DNA of 64,000 bases from Arbacia lixula (GCA_963669155.1 OZ022596.1:2429376-2493375), one strand, 5' to 3'; positions 11,311 to 23,652 are shown, counted from the stretch's first letter. Made by a program: numbers and translations. The notes: generated by a model not told the origin, from the letters alone.

Positions 11311-11830
11311 CCCTCGATCAGTACCAAGCCGATTCGCAACTCTCTAAACATTTTTTTTTCTTTCTTCTGTTATTGACAATGCCATACTTCCATTCATGAA
11401 CACAGGGTAGAAGTAAAAATGAAGTACTCGTAACTGAGTCGCCATTCTGAGCTTTTTTGGTTCTCACATACAAACAGCCGGGATATGCTTCACAATGACC
11501 ATTGTATATCAAACCTGTTAATCCACTAGCAACTGCCATCGCAGTTTCATTAACAATGCCTGATGCTTCTGGCGGAAAAGAAGCTGCGGATTGGCATGTG
11601 TGATGCACAATAACGCCTCCCGTTTCTTACGTCAGACCTAAAGGCCGTTTCGGATGACAGTAGGTCAAATTTGTCCCCGAGAATACGGTGATTGTTTTCA
11701 CCCTAATTTCGCTTTTTGGAAAGTGATATATTGTTTGAATGTCATCCGAGCTCATTGTAGGGCTTATAAGCTTTCTGTACATGAATATCTTCATATTTTT
11801 GGATTTTCTATGAATATCACCTTTAAGGCA
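11311..11830. other. Spacer with RT fragment; no gene
   Basis: 11335-11435 repeats the LINE fragment at 9990-10100 (minus-strand remnant). The rest, to about 11830, is unrecognised. A minus-strand 96-codon frame at 11318-11608 overlaps the remnant and has no family features. Confidence 0.5.
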
Positions 11831-11939
11831 GTTATGCTATTGATATATTACATAACTTGTAAAGAGGTTAAAGAGATTAAAGAGGTGAAATATATGCACA
11901 GATTTCAAAGCATCAATAACAAAACACGTAACAATGATT
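11830..11939. repeat. Duplicated unit, copy B, left part and target duplication
   Basis: Copy B of the 10560-11310 unit is cut here. ACAATGATT at 11931-11939 is repeated at 15878-15886 and is the 9-bp target-site duplication of the LINE insertion. Confidence 0.85.
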
Positions 11940-14900
11940 AATAATAATAATAAACCATGTTTATATAGCGCATAACACATATGCATAAGAAAGTCTCTAT
12001 GCGCTTCAAGGAGCAAAGAAAAAGAGAAATGAGGTTACTGAGTTCCTTAAATCATTTTGCCATTTGGAATAAGTGTGTTTTAAGAGCAGACTTAAACCTA
12101 TCTAGGGTGTTAATATTCCTAAGACTGTCAGGGAGGCTATTCCATAAAACTGGAGCAGCATGGGCAAATGAGCGTTCACCATCTGTTCGTGTAAGTATAG
12201 GAGGAACAATAAACAAATTCTTTTTACATGATCGAAGATTTCGTGTTGGTTTATATACAGTGAGTAAGTCATTTAGATAAGCAGGAGCTAATCCATGAAA
12301 ACATTCATAGGCTAATAACAATATCTTGAACTTAATGCGAGACTGGACTGGTAACCAATGTAAATTACGTAAGACAGGGGATATTGAAGCATGTTTCCTC
12401 GTACGTGTAACAAGTCGCGCTGCTGAATTTTGTATAGTTTGTAGTCTTTGAATTTGGCGAAGTGGTAATTGAAAAAGGAGACTATTGCAGAACTCAAAAT
12501 GACACATAACAAATGCGTGAACCAAACGTTCAGTTGTACTTCTATCAATAAAATCACGGATTTTACCAATTTTGTAGAGTGCAAACGAAGCTGAACGGCA
12601 TTTTTGTGTGATGAAATTGTCAAATGTAAGCTTATTGTCGAAAATTACCCCAAGATTTCTACATGTTTTGGTAGCTTTAATTTGCTTTCCGGCTAGATCC
12701 AAGTGAATTACTGGAGTCGTATTTCTAAAACGGGATGAAACATGAAGGAACTCTGTCTTACTGCAATTTAACTTGAGACAGTTTTGGTGAGACCATTCTT
12801 TGATTGCTTGAACACAGTTTGCTATCTGAGAAGAAACATTTTCAAGCCGTGACTGTTTGAATGTAATATACAACTGAGTGTCATCAGCATAAAACATCTT
12901 GAAAATGTTATGTCTTTCAATCAAAGATTCTAGAGGAGAGGTGTATAATGTAAACAGGACTGGACCCAATACAGATCCTTGCGGTACTCCTTTGGTGAGT
13001 ACATGTCCTGAAGACCGATCATTTCCAATGACTACATTATGAGTACGTCCTGATAAGTATGACTGCATCCAATTAAGTGCTTCACCACATATTCCAAATC
13101 TTAGTGATAAGCGTTTAAGCAATATATCGTGATCAATGGTATCAAAAGCTGAGGAAAAATCAAGCAAGATAAGCATAACCTCCTCGCCCCTATCAAGTGA
13201 CAACAGAATGTCATTTGTAACTCTCAAGAGAGCAGTCTCAACACTATGAAATGACCTGTATCCTGACTGAAACTTTGCATGTAGATCAGATTTACCTAGA
13301 TATTCTTGTAGCTGATGTGTTGCCATCTTCTCTAGAATCTTAGCAAAGAATTTAAGGTTTGCTATTGGGCGATAATTCTTCAGATTGTCACTATCACAAG
13401 ACGAGCCTTTCAGTTTTGGAATGATATTGGCACATTTGAACTTATCAGGAAATCTACCATTTCTAAAAGAATCATTTATAATGTTCGTCATAATGGGTAC
13501 CAATTCAGGAAGAAACTTTTTCATAAATGAGGTGGGAATAGGATCAAGATCACAGGTTGTTGAGGAAGACTCCTTGATTACATTAAAAACTTCATTTATA
13601 GAAACAGGATTAAATCTTTCAAATGAGAAGCCCGTTTGATCTTCAACAAGAACATTGTGAGTTAATGATGACCGTAGCTCCTGGGTGATAACTTCTACTT
13701 TCTCTGCAAAATAATTCTGGAAACGTTGTGGAAGGGACAGTTCAGAGTCATTATTTGTTGGCAGTGTACTAGAAGAGCATGGTCGTAGAAGCTGGTCGAC
13801 TTTCCTGAACAATTCGCGGGAACTACATTCTTTCAGTTGGTCCTTGTGATAACGTTTCCTTGCAAACGTGAGTTGGTTATTATAATCATGACAGGCTCTT
13901 TTGAAATTCTGACGGTCGATTTCCAGCCCATGATTGGAGAAAGCCCTACGTTCAAGAGCTCGAAGTTCTTGCTTGCTACGGCGAAGTTCATCAGAAAACC
14001 AAGGAGAGTCTGGACGACATCTTACTGTCCGCGTTACTTCTGGAGCATGTTGGTCAAGAAGCGCAGATAAAACAGACTCATACTGATCAATACGAGCATT
14101 TATATCATCACATGGCAACAAAAACAATTCAGATCGTGTAATGTCTTGTCGAAACTCTTCAACGTCAATCACATGTATTTTCCTTGTTTTAATCTGTAAC
14201 TTCATTGGCTCAGGTTTAGTGATGTTCAAGGAGCATTTAATAGCTACATGATCGGATGGAAGGTAACTGGTTGAGCTGACGTCACTGACAAAGCTATCAG
14301 TTCCACGTGTTAAAATAAGGTCGAGAGTATGTCCGTCCTTATGTGTAGGAAAACATATATGCTGTTGAAGGTTAAGTGCAGTTATCAAGTTCAAGAAACG
14401 AGTCGAGTTTACATCATTACTTATGTTGACATGGAAGTTAAAATCCCCTACTATCATCAACCGATGTGAAGTCAATACCAACTGCTCTAAGAGGGTTGAA
14501 AATTCTCGAAAGAATGTCTGCTCTGTTGCTTCTCCTGTAGCTGTTCGCTGTGGCCTGTAGATTACAATCAGACGAATAGGAGCATGTCGATGGGATGTCA
14601 AATGTAGATCCATATGTTCAAAGGAAATAAATTCTGAATGAGAGTTGTATGATTTTACTTGGAATGTCTTATTTATACATATGCCGACACCACCTCCCAC
14701 GCGTCCCAGACGCGGCTTGTGATGCCAATCATAGTTCTTGAGGACCAATGATAGTTGGGCCATAGTGACGTTGTCGCGTTCATCGCCAGTAAACCAAGTC
14801 TCTGTTACAGCAGCAATGTCGATATGGTCACTGATGATGAGGTCACACAGCATGTGAGTCTTATTCTTCAAGGACCTGGCATTCCATAGAGCAAATCTAG

Positions 14901-15877
14901 TACAGTCCTTGTCAAGTATAGCAGAGGAAGACCGCTGTTCTTGCTGGTGTTGCTGGCGACGTCGGCACCTTCCACCCTTTCTACTTCGCTTTGTTCGACA
15001 GCGAGGACGACATATTCCAAGATGATTAATAGTTGACCACAGAGTCGCCGGTATTCGAAACTTTTGAGAGGAGAGACTATACAGTGTATTAATATCACAT
15101 CTACCTTTGTTTGATAGATTGGAGCTAGTTTCCCTAGTACCATTTTCAGTGGCATATGCATTAACAGTAGAAGGGCCTGGATTAGGGTGGATGTCTCCAC
15201 ATTCTATTAATTGTAATTGAAAGGTACATGAACATGAATCTGTGGGATAATATGGTACTTTTTTCCCAACATACTTTCCATTTACACATTGAAAGCACCT
15301 TTCATGTAAACTTGTGAACATATATGTATTGGTATACAGTTCAGATGCACTCGTATAGTCTACGTAAGTACATGAACAAGAAGAGAGCACAAGGACAAGA
15401 CTTACAGTCACGGACAGCATATGAATGAAAGCCATTATGGCTAAGTGCTTAAGTCTGCTATGAGCAGATTGAACATTCAAGTAGAATCAAAGCATCAAAG
15501 AATGGTTTACAATAGCACCAACACATGAATAGGCCTTGAGATACAATAGGCCCTGAGGTACAATACACTACCCTTTGGCTACACATAACACAATAGAGAC
15601 ATTGGCTGTGTACAAGTGCATTACGCCAACATGGCTACAGATTTCTACTTACAGTCTGGAGAAATCCAAAATGAAGTTCAAGTTAATGCTGAAACAACAC
15701 TCAATATTATCAGTTGAAACCAGTCCAGTAGAATCACTACCACATAATGATCAATCTATTACAAAAAATAACACTTGATAGGAACTCAGTACCAAGAAAG
15801 ATTAAGTACAGAGGAGAGAGCTGGAGCAGCTGTAACGCGCTCCACCAAGCTCCTCAGAGAATTATGACAATTATGTG
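11940..15877 (-). mobile_element. Full-length CR1/L2-group LINE, apparently intact
   Basis: The insertion is about 3.94 kb, bounded by the 9-bp duplication ACAATGATT. On the minus strand it has a 5' leader of about 400 bp, a single 1142-codon ORF and a 3' UTR of about 110 bp. The UTR contains GCGCATAGAGACTTT and GCGCTATATAAACATGG and ends in a TTATTA microsatellite tail, as CR1/L2-type LINEs often do. The undamaged ORF, matching flanks and the uninterrupted paralogous site near 10658 together argue for a recent retrotransposition. No separate ORF1 is present. Confidence 0.92.
12052..15480 (-). CDS. LINE polyprotein: 2A-like leader, APE endonuclease, reverse transcriptase
   Basis: This 1142-aa protein nicks target DNA and reverse-transcribes its own RNA. 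Residues about 13-33 form a hydrophobic, signal-peptide-like stretch. A Cys-rich segment follows, then GDIHPNPGP at 95-103, a 2A-like ribosome-skipping motif (usual form DxExNPGP; here His replaces Glu). A basic region (CRTKRSRKGGRCRRR, 161-175) may bind nucleic acid. The APE-type endonuclease spans about 196-416, with ALWNARS, VTETW, VIYRP, GDFN and SDH motifs all present. The RT spans about 645-915: FSSAFD (motif A, Asp774), GVPQGSVLGP (831-840) and YADD (864-867). The C-terminal HWLPVQSRIKFKILLLAY block (from 1041) is typical of CR1/L2-like elements. There are no frameshifts or stops. The start is the first in-frame Met; the Met at 17 would shorten the hydrophobic segment. Confidence 0.93.
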   Translation of the reverse strand: MNVQSAHSRLKHLAIMAFIHMLSVTVSLVLVLSSCSCTYVDYTSASELYTNTYMFTSLHERCFQCVNGKYVGKKVPYYPTDSCSCTFQLQLIECGDIHPNPGPSTVNAYATENGTRETSSNLSNKGRCDINTLYSLSSQKFRIPATLWSTINHLGICRPRCRTKRSRKGGRCRRRQQHQQEQRSSSAILDKDCTRFALWNARSLKNKTHMLCDLIISDHIDIAAVTETWFTGDERDNVTMAQLSLVLKNYDWHHKPRLGRVGGGVGICINKTFQVKSYNSHSEFISFEHMDLHLTSHRHAPIRLIVIYRPQRTATGEATEQTFFREFSTLLEQLVLTSHRLMIVGDFNFHVNISNDVNSTRFLNLITALNLQQHICFPTHKDGHTLDLILTRGTDSFVSDVSSTSYLPSDHVAIKCSLNITKPEPMKLQIKTRKIHVIDVEEFRQDITRSELFLLPCDDINARIDQYESVLSALLDQHAPEVTRTVRCRPDSPWFSDELRRSKQELRALERRAFSNHGLEIDRQNFKRACHDYNNQLTFARKRYHKDQLKECSSRELFRKVDQLLRPCSSSTLPTNNDSELSLPQRFQNYFAEKVEVITQELRSSLTHNVLVEDQTGFSFERFNPVSINEVFNVIKESSSTTCDLDPIPTSFMKKFLPELVPIMTNIINDSFRNGRFPDKFKCANIIPKLKGSSCDSDNLKNYRPIANLKFFAKILEKMATHQLQEYLGKSDLHAKFQSGYRSFHSVETALLRVTNDILLSLDRGEEVMLILLDFSSAFDTIDHDILLKRLSLRFGICGEALNWMQSYLSGRTHNVVIGNDRSSGHVLTKGVPQGSVLGPVLFTLYTSPLESLIERHNIFKMFYADDTQLYITFKQSRLENVSSQIANCVQAIKEWSHQNCLKLNCSKTEFLHVSSRFRNTTPVIHLDLAGKQIKATKTCRNLGVIFDNKLTFDNFITQKCRSASFALYKIGKIRDFIDRSTTERLVHAFVMCHFEFCNSLLFQLPLRQIQRLQTIQNSAARLVTRTRKHASISPVLRNLHWLPVQSRIKFKILLLAYECFHGLAPAYLNDLLTVYKPTRNLRSCKKNLFIVPPILTRTDGERSFAHAAPVLWNSLPDSLRNINTLDRFKSALKTHLFQMAK

Positions 15878-16545
15878 ACAATGATTTGCGGAACACATGT
15901 AGATATAGTTTCAAGTATGTATCACAATATACAAGATCATACACATTTATCGTATTTAGTTAATCAACATAAGAAATATAATGTATTTTTGGAAATGTAC
16001 CCAAACTATGGAAAAGGGATCAACATGTCGTATCAACATATCTGACATTAATTATAGCTTTTTATATTCGTAAAATAAATGACACTGTACCATTCAATAT
16101 TTACGATTAACAATTAGACAACAATTGAGGTACATAAAATGAAATGTTTCGCGAGTATGGTTTCTGATATACAGTGTAGTGCAATCGTAACCAAGCATCC
16201 GTTTTCACTAGTATTCATCAGACATTTACAATGCAGTAGTCACAACATGATAAGAAAGGACATGCGAGATAGCGTCATCTGTTGAAAAATATTGTAATAA
16301 TTCGACCTTCATTGTATTATTCTGAGGCGATTCATGCATGTGACAAGTCGCTACATTAATAGTTATCATGGTTATATGTCATGAAAATGGAATAATTTAG
16401 GCTATGCCCTGAACAATTGCACAATCGTATTACTTGTGTACAAAATGTGATTTTTTTTTACTTGCAATAACTTTCACAGACTATGAATGTCATGACATTA
16501 ATCAGTGTACAGTGTAGTTAAATCATTTGAAATACTTTTAATCTA
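15878..16545. repeat. Duplicated unit, copy B, right part
   Basis: It starts with the second ACAATGATT target duplication and continues the alignment with 10665-11310 (GGAACACATGTAGATATAG onward). No gene is seen. Confidence 0.85.
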
Positions 16546-18395
16546 GCTCTCAATACCAGGCCCATTGACTTATAAAACATGTTACGCACCCATGGTATTG
16601 AGAGGGTAATGCACAAGCTGTGACGATGTATGATGTCAGCTAATGGATAAAAGCTGGTAGCAATGGTATTCTTTATTTCCTTATACCGACTGGCTGTTGG
16701 CACTTATTCATCTACGTTATCATTAAGTTCCGTTCATTCAAATCACAGGCCTGTAAAAAATAATACAATCGAGTACGACCAGACATGTGACGTCCCCTTC
16801 TTTTTTCGTGTAATAACTACGTATTAGTCCAATCTTTTCTGAATAATATAATTCCGGGTCCGGGTTCATTGGAAACTCATTTAGACTCACCTGGAAAAAC
16901 ATCTATGCAGAAAACGAGAGCATCAAGTTATAGAGTCCGATGTGGTGGGCACGAGCCACCAACGCCCCCCCCCCCCCCTCCTCCGCAACTTTAAAATCTA
17001 CAAGTTCTACACGATCTTTTTTGCGTACACAGAGCAAGTTCTAGTAAGATCAGGGCTTATTCTCCTATGACTATTGGCATGAATGTTTATTGTAAACCAT
17101 GTATTTTAAAAGGCCCAAAATGAAATGATTACATTTTCATGTTGGTCTAATCCTCTACATAACCAGGATTCACCACCGGCTTGCCCCCCTAGGACGGGAG
17201 TTGGTTTGCGGGCGCCATCTCCTGTCGAACCACGTATTGCGCTGTTTTCCCGCTACCTGTTCGGGGTTTATTTAGAAAATACACATTGAATGAACCGTTT
17301 TTTTCATTAATTCCCCCCCCCCCCCCCAAAAAAAAAAAAAAAAAAAAAAAAACCCTATTCCTCCAAACTGTGAAGTGGATATAGGCCTAGACCGTACTTA
17401 TGAAACCTTATGAATAAAGAAAGCTCGATCAAGTGTTATCGAAGATTATTTCCTCAAAACAGAATACATGTATTACGCTTTGTCGATTCCAGGGAAAGGT
17501 TATATAGACGCTCTCACTCAAATTATGACAAAGTCAGGGAACTTTCAGAATTAGGTCTGTAAAAGGGACGGGCTACCTTTAAGTGAGATGTACAGACTTT
17601 TTCGCCAGAAGGCTCATCAGCAACTAACTAACAAAATGCAAGACTGCTCAGGCAAGAGTACATACAATAGAGGCATACTGATACACTAGTAAAGTACAAT
17701 GAGGGCATTAAAGGGCTAGGGGCTTAATATTCATGGGAGTAAAGCATATTCAGAGAGGAGAGACTTTTACTTATGTTTACATGTAGAAATGAGGTCAGCT
17801 CAGTTGTCCATTTATTGTATTTAAATAAAACATCAGAAATTTAAATTCGGTGCCTAAATAAGTACTTCATGTTTAAACTTCAACCCCACCATTGCACTAT
17901 ATAATTATTGGGTAGGCCTATTACCACTCATGCCAGCGTAACACTCTATTCTTGTGCAGTACAATAACTGACCTTGATACACCCCGGCGCCTTCCTGCAT
18001 CTGCTGTCCGAGGTTTTCGTTCACAACCTACGAATCAAAGAGGAAAGAATAAAACAATTAAAGACAGAGTGTCCCATTTGCAATTAAGTGCCATGAAACT
18101 CGGCGTGAATGAGAAGTATACGCCAATGACTACATGGGTGTAATCTCACAGTCATAGCCTCACGAACCATTTCAGGAAAAGTGAAAATCTATCGATGTTT
18201 GCTTTTGAAACGTAGCGGCCGTAGTCTACATTCACAATCGTATAGTCACTGCCAGTGCGCAATGCGCCGGACACCGCGGACATGCTCCAATAGAACGCAT
18301 GCTGTGTTGTGCGGTCCATAGCACACAACGGTCTCCGGTCTGTTTCGGTAGACCCGCCTAACACCTAAAAATCCAGCGATGGCTATAATTTTGCT
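16546..18395. other. No gene recognised
   Basis: AT-rich sequence with a C run near 16965-16980 and a C-then-A homopolymer tract at about 17315-17352. Open frames are short (60 codons or less) and have no recognised domain. A terminal exon of the tetraspan gene could lie hidden here or up to 24.8 kb, but I could not identify one. Confidence 0.5.
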
Positions 18396-18399
18396 TAAA

Positions 18400-19012
18400 G
18401 GGCCCCTGTCATCAAAATATATATTGACTTCTGTTGATGCTACATAATATGTACATAACAAAATCACTAACTGTTCAATGAAAATATGTGTCCGTTATTT
18501 TAAAACAATCTTTCTATATTTTTTCTCAGCACTGATAAGCCCCGCCTCCAAAATATCCTCCAACTCAAGATTCCCCCTGTGACATCATCAAAGGTAGAAA
18601 TTAGTAGGATAAAAGACATCATTTACGCACAAACTAAACATTGCAATGACTACCTGCAAGTGCTTATAGTAGCATCACATAGCTCGCACATTTATGACAT
18701 AAGGAAACGATTATTCCCATATGAAAGGTTGTTAGATGGTATTGTGTGAAGACATGTGATGCTCTAGTGGGCAGGTGGAGGTAGTCATTGCAATGTTTAA
18801 TTTGTGCATAAATTCTGCTTATTATCCTGCTAATTTCTACCTTTGATGATGTCACAGGGGGAATCTTGAGTTGAAGGATATTTTGGAGGCGGGGCTTATC
18901 AGTGCTGAGAAAAAAGTAAAGGAAAATTAGTTTAAAACATAGGACACATATTTCCATTGAACAGTTAGTGATTTTGTCATGTACATATTATGTGGCATCA
19001 ACATAATTCAAC
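18400..19012. mobile_element. Foldback MITE, about 0.6 kb
   Basis: Two arms of about 260 bp are inverted copies. GATAAGCCCCGCCTCCAAAA on the left pairs with TTTTGGAGGCGGGGCTTATC on the right, and ACTAACTGTTCAATG pairs with CATTGAACAGTTAGT. The apex is near 18706. No ORF is present. A diverged member lies at 27062-27405. Confidence 0.85.
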
Positions 19013-20243
19013 ATAAGTCTGATACAGTATCTTTCTCCATTCTGCGAGATTTACGATATTTTGTTTTTGGACCTGTCTTAAATTAGGTGGTCTGTAAACC
19101 GACAGATCACCTTCTAATTTCGTTTTTATTTAGAACCCCCCACCCCGGCCCCCCACTTTCTGTGTCATCTATATCACAGGAATGCATGTACCATGTTATA
19201 TCAAATGTTCATCATGTATAGGCATGTATGTGAACCCATCAATTTCTACATTTCAAGGTCATTGCGTGAATCGTGACGTCGTGCACGAGTAATTTAATGA
19301 AAATCTATTACTGGATATATCTCTAGAACTAATCATGTATATGAAATGAAATTTAATACGCATGAAATTAACGACATGGCTATTAATTTCAATGACTAAA
19401 AACGCGTGCGTACTCGTACGTTAGTGCAAAAATGCGCGCGCAAAGCTTTAAAATGCTCAAAATCAACTAAAACTTGTTTTGCATATGTTTCAGGACATTT
19501 CAAGCATTTCAAAAATTTCCGCGCGTTTGTCCATGCGTAACATGAACGGAACGATTAAATTATTTTTGTTTTACTAGTTTCATGTTTCTGACACTTCATT
19601 CGTCATATTCTGTCATTTTGATCCATTTCCATGCAATAATAGGGTAGTGCGGGTGCGTCAATTTGAAAGTTTGCGCGTGCGTCTATATATATATTTTTTT
19701 AATATTTGGAAAGAGTATGAAATGTAGATGTAATTTCATGTTTCATTTTACGGCTAAGTACATCGTGACGTGATCATATTGCCATATGAATCGAAAAAAA
19801 AAAAGAATTTTCATGCATGACGACATGAACTTTTTTACCGGTTTGAGCGTATCCCAGAGATTCTTGATCAATTTCTCCCAAATTTCAGTATGTTGTGCCT
19901 AAGATATTGCTCTATGGTAGGGTTCCTTTCATTTTTCATTTTTAACAAGTCTTAAAGGTGTAAATTTGATTATAGGCATTAATGTCAAAATCGGACGTAT
20001 GTACGTGTAATGTCAATGGGAAAGTCATTTATTTGAAATCATGAATTGACATGACGATCTTTTAGGAGCTGTATGTCGCTTATGTTTAGACCTTTTATTC
20101 TGTAATTTAGTATGTTGTAGCTGAGTCATCTAGCTTTTGGGGTCGTTGCCTCCGTTTATCAATCAGAAGTCGGGATAATGGCCGAATTTCAGCTTGGACA
20201 TCGACTTCTAAATATTATTCTAGCCCAAGCTGTTAAGTGAATG
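19013..20243. other. No gene; small hairpin
   Basis: A short inverted repeat (AATTAGGTGGTCTGT / ACAGATCACCTTCTAATT) sits at about 19083-19122. The remaining 1.1 kb is AT-rich with CpG-containing patches and no long frame. Confidence 0.5.
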
Positions 20244-20320
20244 GGAAGATTTGTGGCTCAATGGGTAAGGCGCTCTTTTAAGTACGCGAGACCCCGGTTC
20301 GAATCGTGGTGTGGGTAGAG
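20244..20320 (+). repeat. tRNA-like sequence, probable SINE head
   Basis: TGGCTCAATGGGTAAGG (20253-20269) matches the pol III box A, and GGTTCGAATCG (20296-20306) matches box B, at tRNA-like spacing. The T stem is poorly paired, so a functional tRNA is unlikely. A tRNA-derived SINE or tRNA pseudogene fits better. The 3' boundary is not clear. Confidence 0.6.
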
Positions 20321-21640
20321 TGAATTTTTCATTCCTTTTGCGAAGTGATTTTTGAGACCTTCTTCTGTTCAATCCCTCACTTTGTCATTCTCTTTGAGAT
20401 TTTCCTTTCCATTTTTTCCTTTCTCCCCTTTATCTTCATTGACTATGCTATAAATTTGTATAAGTTGTACACGTAGCCATTACATCAGATGCAGTTTATG
20501 TGCTTGTGAAATTCCTCTTTAGTGAAATCAACATTGCGCAATGTGTACTGCCTAGAAGATTCTGGAATTGGCCAGGTGTTATTTACATAAAAGAATATTA
20601 CACCTAGCCGGGGGTAAATTAGCATAATAAAGGAGGCACTGGCTCGAGTGTGCCTGAGGAGTTCAGTAACCTTTTGGGCCAGTGATGACTCACCAGTGAA
20701 ATCTGGGTCAGGTCACTCTGTTTATTGTTTGCAAGCATGAATAGAACTTCGTAGACTAACTGGGAATTTTCTAGAAACATAGATGATAGAACCTTCTAGA
20801 ATGTACAGATTGTAGTATATAATATGAGTTGTTTTGGACAGGAGATTCAGAGTTTACATACTATCTCGCTCCAGTCACCTGTGGTATTAACCTATAGTAA
20901 GAGTTTGTTGTGACCTTGGCTAGATACACACCTGTGGATTTATACGAGGATTTTCTCTGCGTGGATAACTATCTGCCTGTTAAATAGTGCTTATGGGATC
21001 CTGCCTGTGAAAGCCGTACACTCTGCGGATTGATATTTCACCATCTTGGATCATCTATGTGGACTTGACTATCCGGAATACCTGCTCTTCAGCGTACAAC
21101 ATTGGGATCAACATTGCGATCATAATTTGGGAATGCTGGATCGGATTATCAACTGGACCATCAGCGGGAGCCGTGGATTCATTTGACTTCAGTATCCTCC
21201 AGCATTGTAAGCATTGTAAGCTGACATGTACATCGTACATTGTACCAGCATTGTAAGCTAATCTTTACCTATGCACTGTACTTAAAGTAATTGATATACA
21301 ATCTGTAACTGATGTGTATTGATTTGTAACATTTGTTTGTCTTGATTTTAAAGGGGAAATACCCCATATCATAAAGAACGCATGAACTAAATATTGGCAA
21401 CATTTTGTGCGATCCTTTCTGTCGTGAATTGATCGTAACAACTATTACTTAAATGTTGTTAGCACATACATGTGATCATTTCGGCAAGTCTCGAAAATGT
21501 TATTATGTTGTAGGTGTGCTATGTGCTTTTTGGAGCATTGCCTCTGAATTCTATTGAATAGATAGTCACCGTGCATTTACCAGCCCATGTCTGTGCACGA
21601 ACTTGTCAATACACACCACCTTATACTTGTCCAGAAGTAT
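20321..21640. other. No gene recognised
   Basis: Around 20630 there is a TATA-like ATAATAAAGG, followed by about 700 bp of lower AT content without a usable reading frame. ATTGTAAGC repeats occur at 21204-21258. The block could be a promoter/UTR or a solo terminal repeat of a retroelement. I found no partner copy or protein to support either. Confidence 0.35.
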
Positions 21641-23526
21641 GTCTCGTTTGATTTGATTTTATTGATTTTATTTTATTTTTGCACGGGGGCCTTCGACCTG
21701 CGAATAAGGCTGTTTTTAAGAAGGGCCGAGACTCAACAGAAACCCCCATAAACAATGAGATTTTACATCAATGAATTATCAATAAAAAAAATTATGAATA
21801 ACAATCAAGACATAAACATCTTATGAAAGTAAAAAATAAGAGACACACATCAATAATGATGCAACAGTGTCAAACAGATGAGGAAGTAAAACCAAAAATG
21901 TGCATGTTAAAACTGATACAAAAATAAAACGAGATTATGTTTTCTAATTCTCTTTCAAACAAGTTAAGATTATCGAATTTCCGAGTAATTTCTGGTTATC
22001 AATTGAAATATTGGATACTGCGGTATACGCAGCTGTTTCTTTGAAAGTCTGTTCTGTGTTTCTGTAAACTTAACAGTCCCTTTGAATTACGAAGGTTGTG
22101 TGAGAGGCGGGGTATAAGGGTAATCCTATCACATAAGAATGGAGGTAATAGATTGTGGAGTAACTTAAATACTAGCATAATAATTTTATTGCTTCATTAT
22201 TCTACCTGTTTTCAATATGATCCACATTCAACCTAGTATAAAGTGCTGACGTACCATACATACTGTCGACCATTAAAACGGTTCGAAGAGATCTATTCTG
22301 CATTACACTAATACGCTTTACTTTGGTTTTCTCTGTGGTTCTCCAAATATATAAACAGTAATAACAATGGGCATGATGGGGTTGAAGAGACATCTCAAAC
22401 GTGAAAGAGCATCATTTTGACAAATACCCGTATTCTTTTTTTTAGCAATATAAGCTGGGGGTCAGTGTTCCTTTTATGGATTCAATATGTTATTTCCATG
22501 TCATATTTTCATTTAAGATTACGCCAAGATGTTTATTTACATACGTGCTTGCCAGGGGAGTTGGTAATGTTAACTACTACGTTTTCAAATGAGTGCCTTT
22601 TAACGACTTGATGCAATAATCATATATTCACACTTAATACAATTCAATAATAACTCATTATTTCGAAGCCAATGAATAACAATTCCCAAATCTTCATTAA
22701 AAATTCGTTTTATTTCACGAGGATCTTTACTAGCATAATTGAGATATGTTTCATATGCATAAAGATATAACATACAAGGAGGTACAACAACCAAATCAGT
22801 GATACATGGAAGCGGACCAAGGATACTTCCCTGGGGTACTGATAACTGTAACCTGTTTACGCAGATAGTCTTTCAACCAGACCAAACTTTGTTGATCAAA
22901 GTGATACTTAGAGACGGGCTCCGTTTTCGGAGAATGAACAAATTCTCCGGAAACGGAGAATATGTCGCATTCATCGAGCCTCCCTCGGTTCACCTACTTC
23001 CGCCTACGCGTGCAAAGTGAATGGCAAACCGCGACCGTTATCCAATTCAATGATTTAAAAAAAATCATATTAAAAATGCCACCGGTTAGATCATCGTGTA
23101 AAGGAATTATGTTAACTAAACAGTATTAAATTTTCATCACGAAAAATTAAAAGATGATCTATCCAGTGCAACTTTTTCATTGGCAAAATGAATCCGTACC
23201 CGAGCATTTAATTTTCAAATTGTGATGCAGATAGCCTAATTCAAGAGTCGGGAATATTATTCGTCAAACACGTACAATACACATACGCATTTACCGTAGC
23301 GGTTAATGCATGTAATGCGCTATGCATGCCCGCGCACTCACCCAAGCTAGCATCGCAATCCTACTTGATCGTATTCGTTAACTCACTGCCGTTCGATTTC
23401 CAAATTAGCGGTTATTCATAGTTTTCTTTGCATTATCGCTTTGGCTACATTCCTATCAAAAATATGATCCATGATGTTTTCGTAACATGAAAAGATCGGT
23501 TGATGGGAAATATTCTTCAGTGAACA

Positions 23527-23652
23527 AGTGCCGCACTCAATCGCACAGATCTGCACGCACACAGTTGAGGAAAACACATCTGCAGCGGAAGTGCCGCACT
23601 CGATCGCACAGATCTGCACGCACACAGTTGAGGAAAACACATCTGCAGCGGA
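23527..23652. repeat. Two-copy tandem duplication of about 63 bp
   Basis: The unit beginning GTGCCGCACTC and ending ACATCTGCAGCGGA occurs twice with one base difference near the start (CTCAATCG versus CTCGATCG). It lies inside the degenerate LINE. The near-identity of the copies points to a recent slip. Confidence 0.9.
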
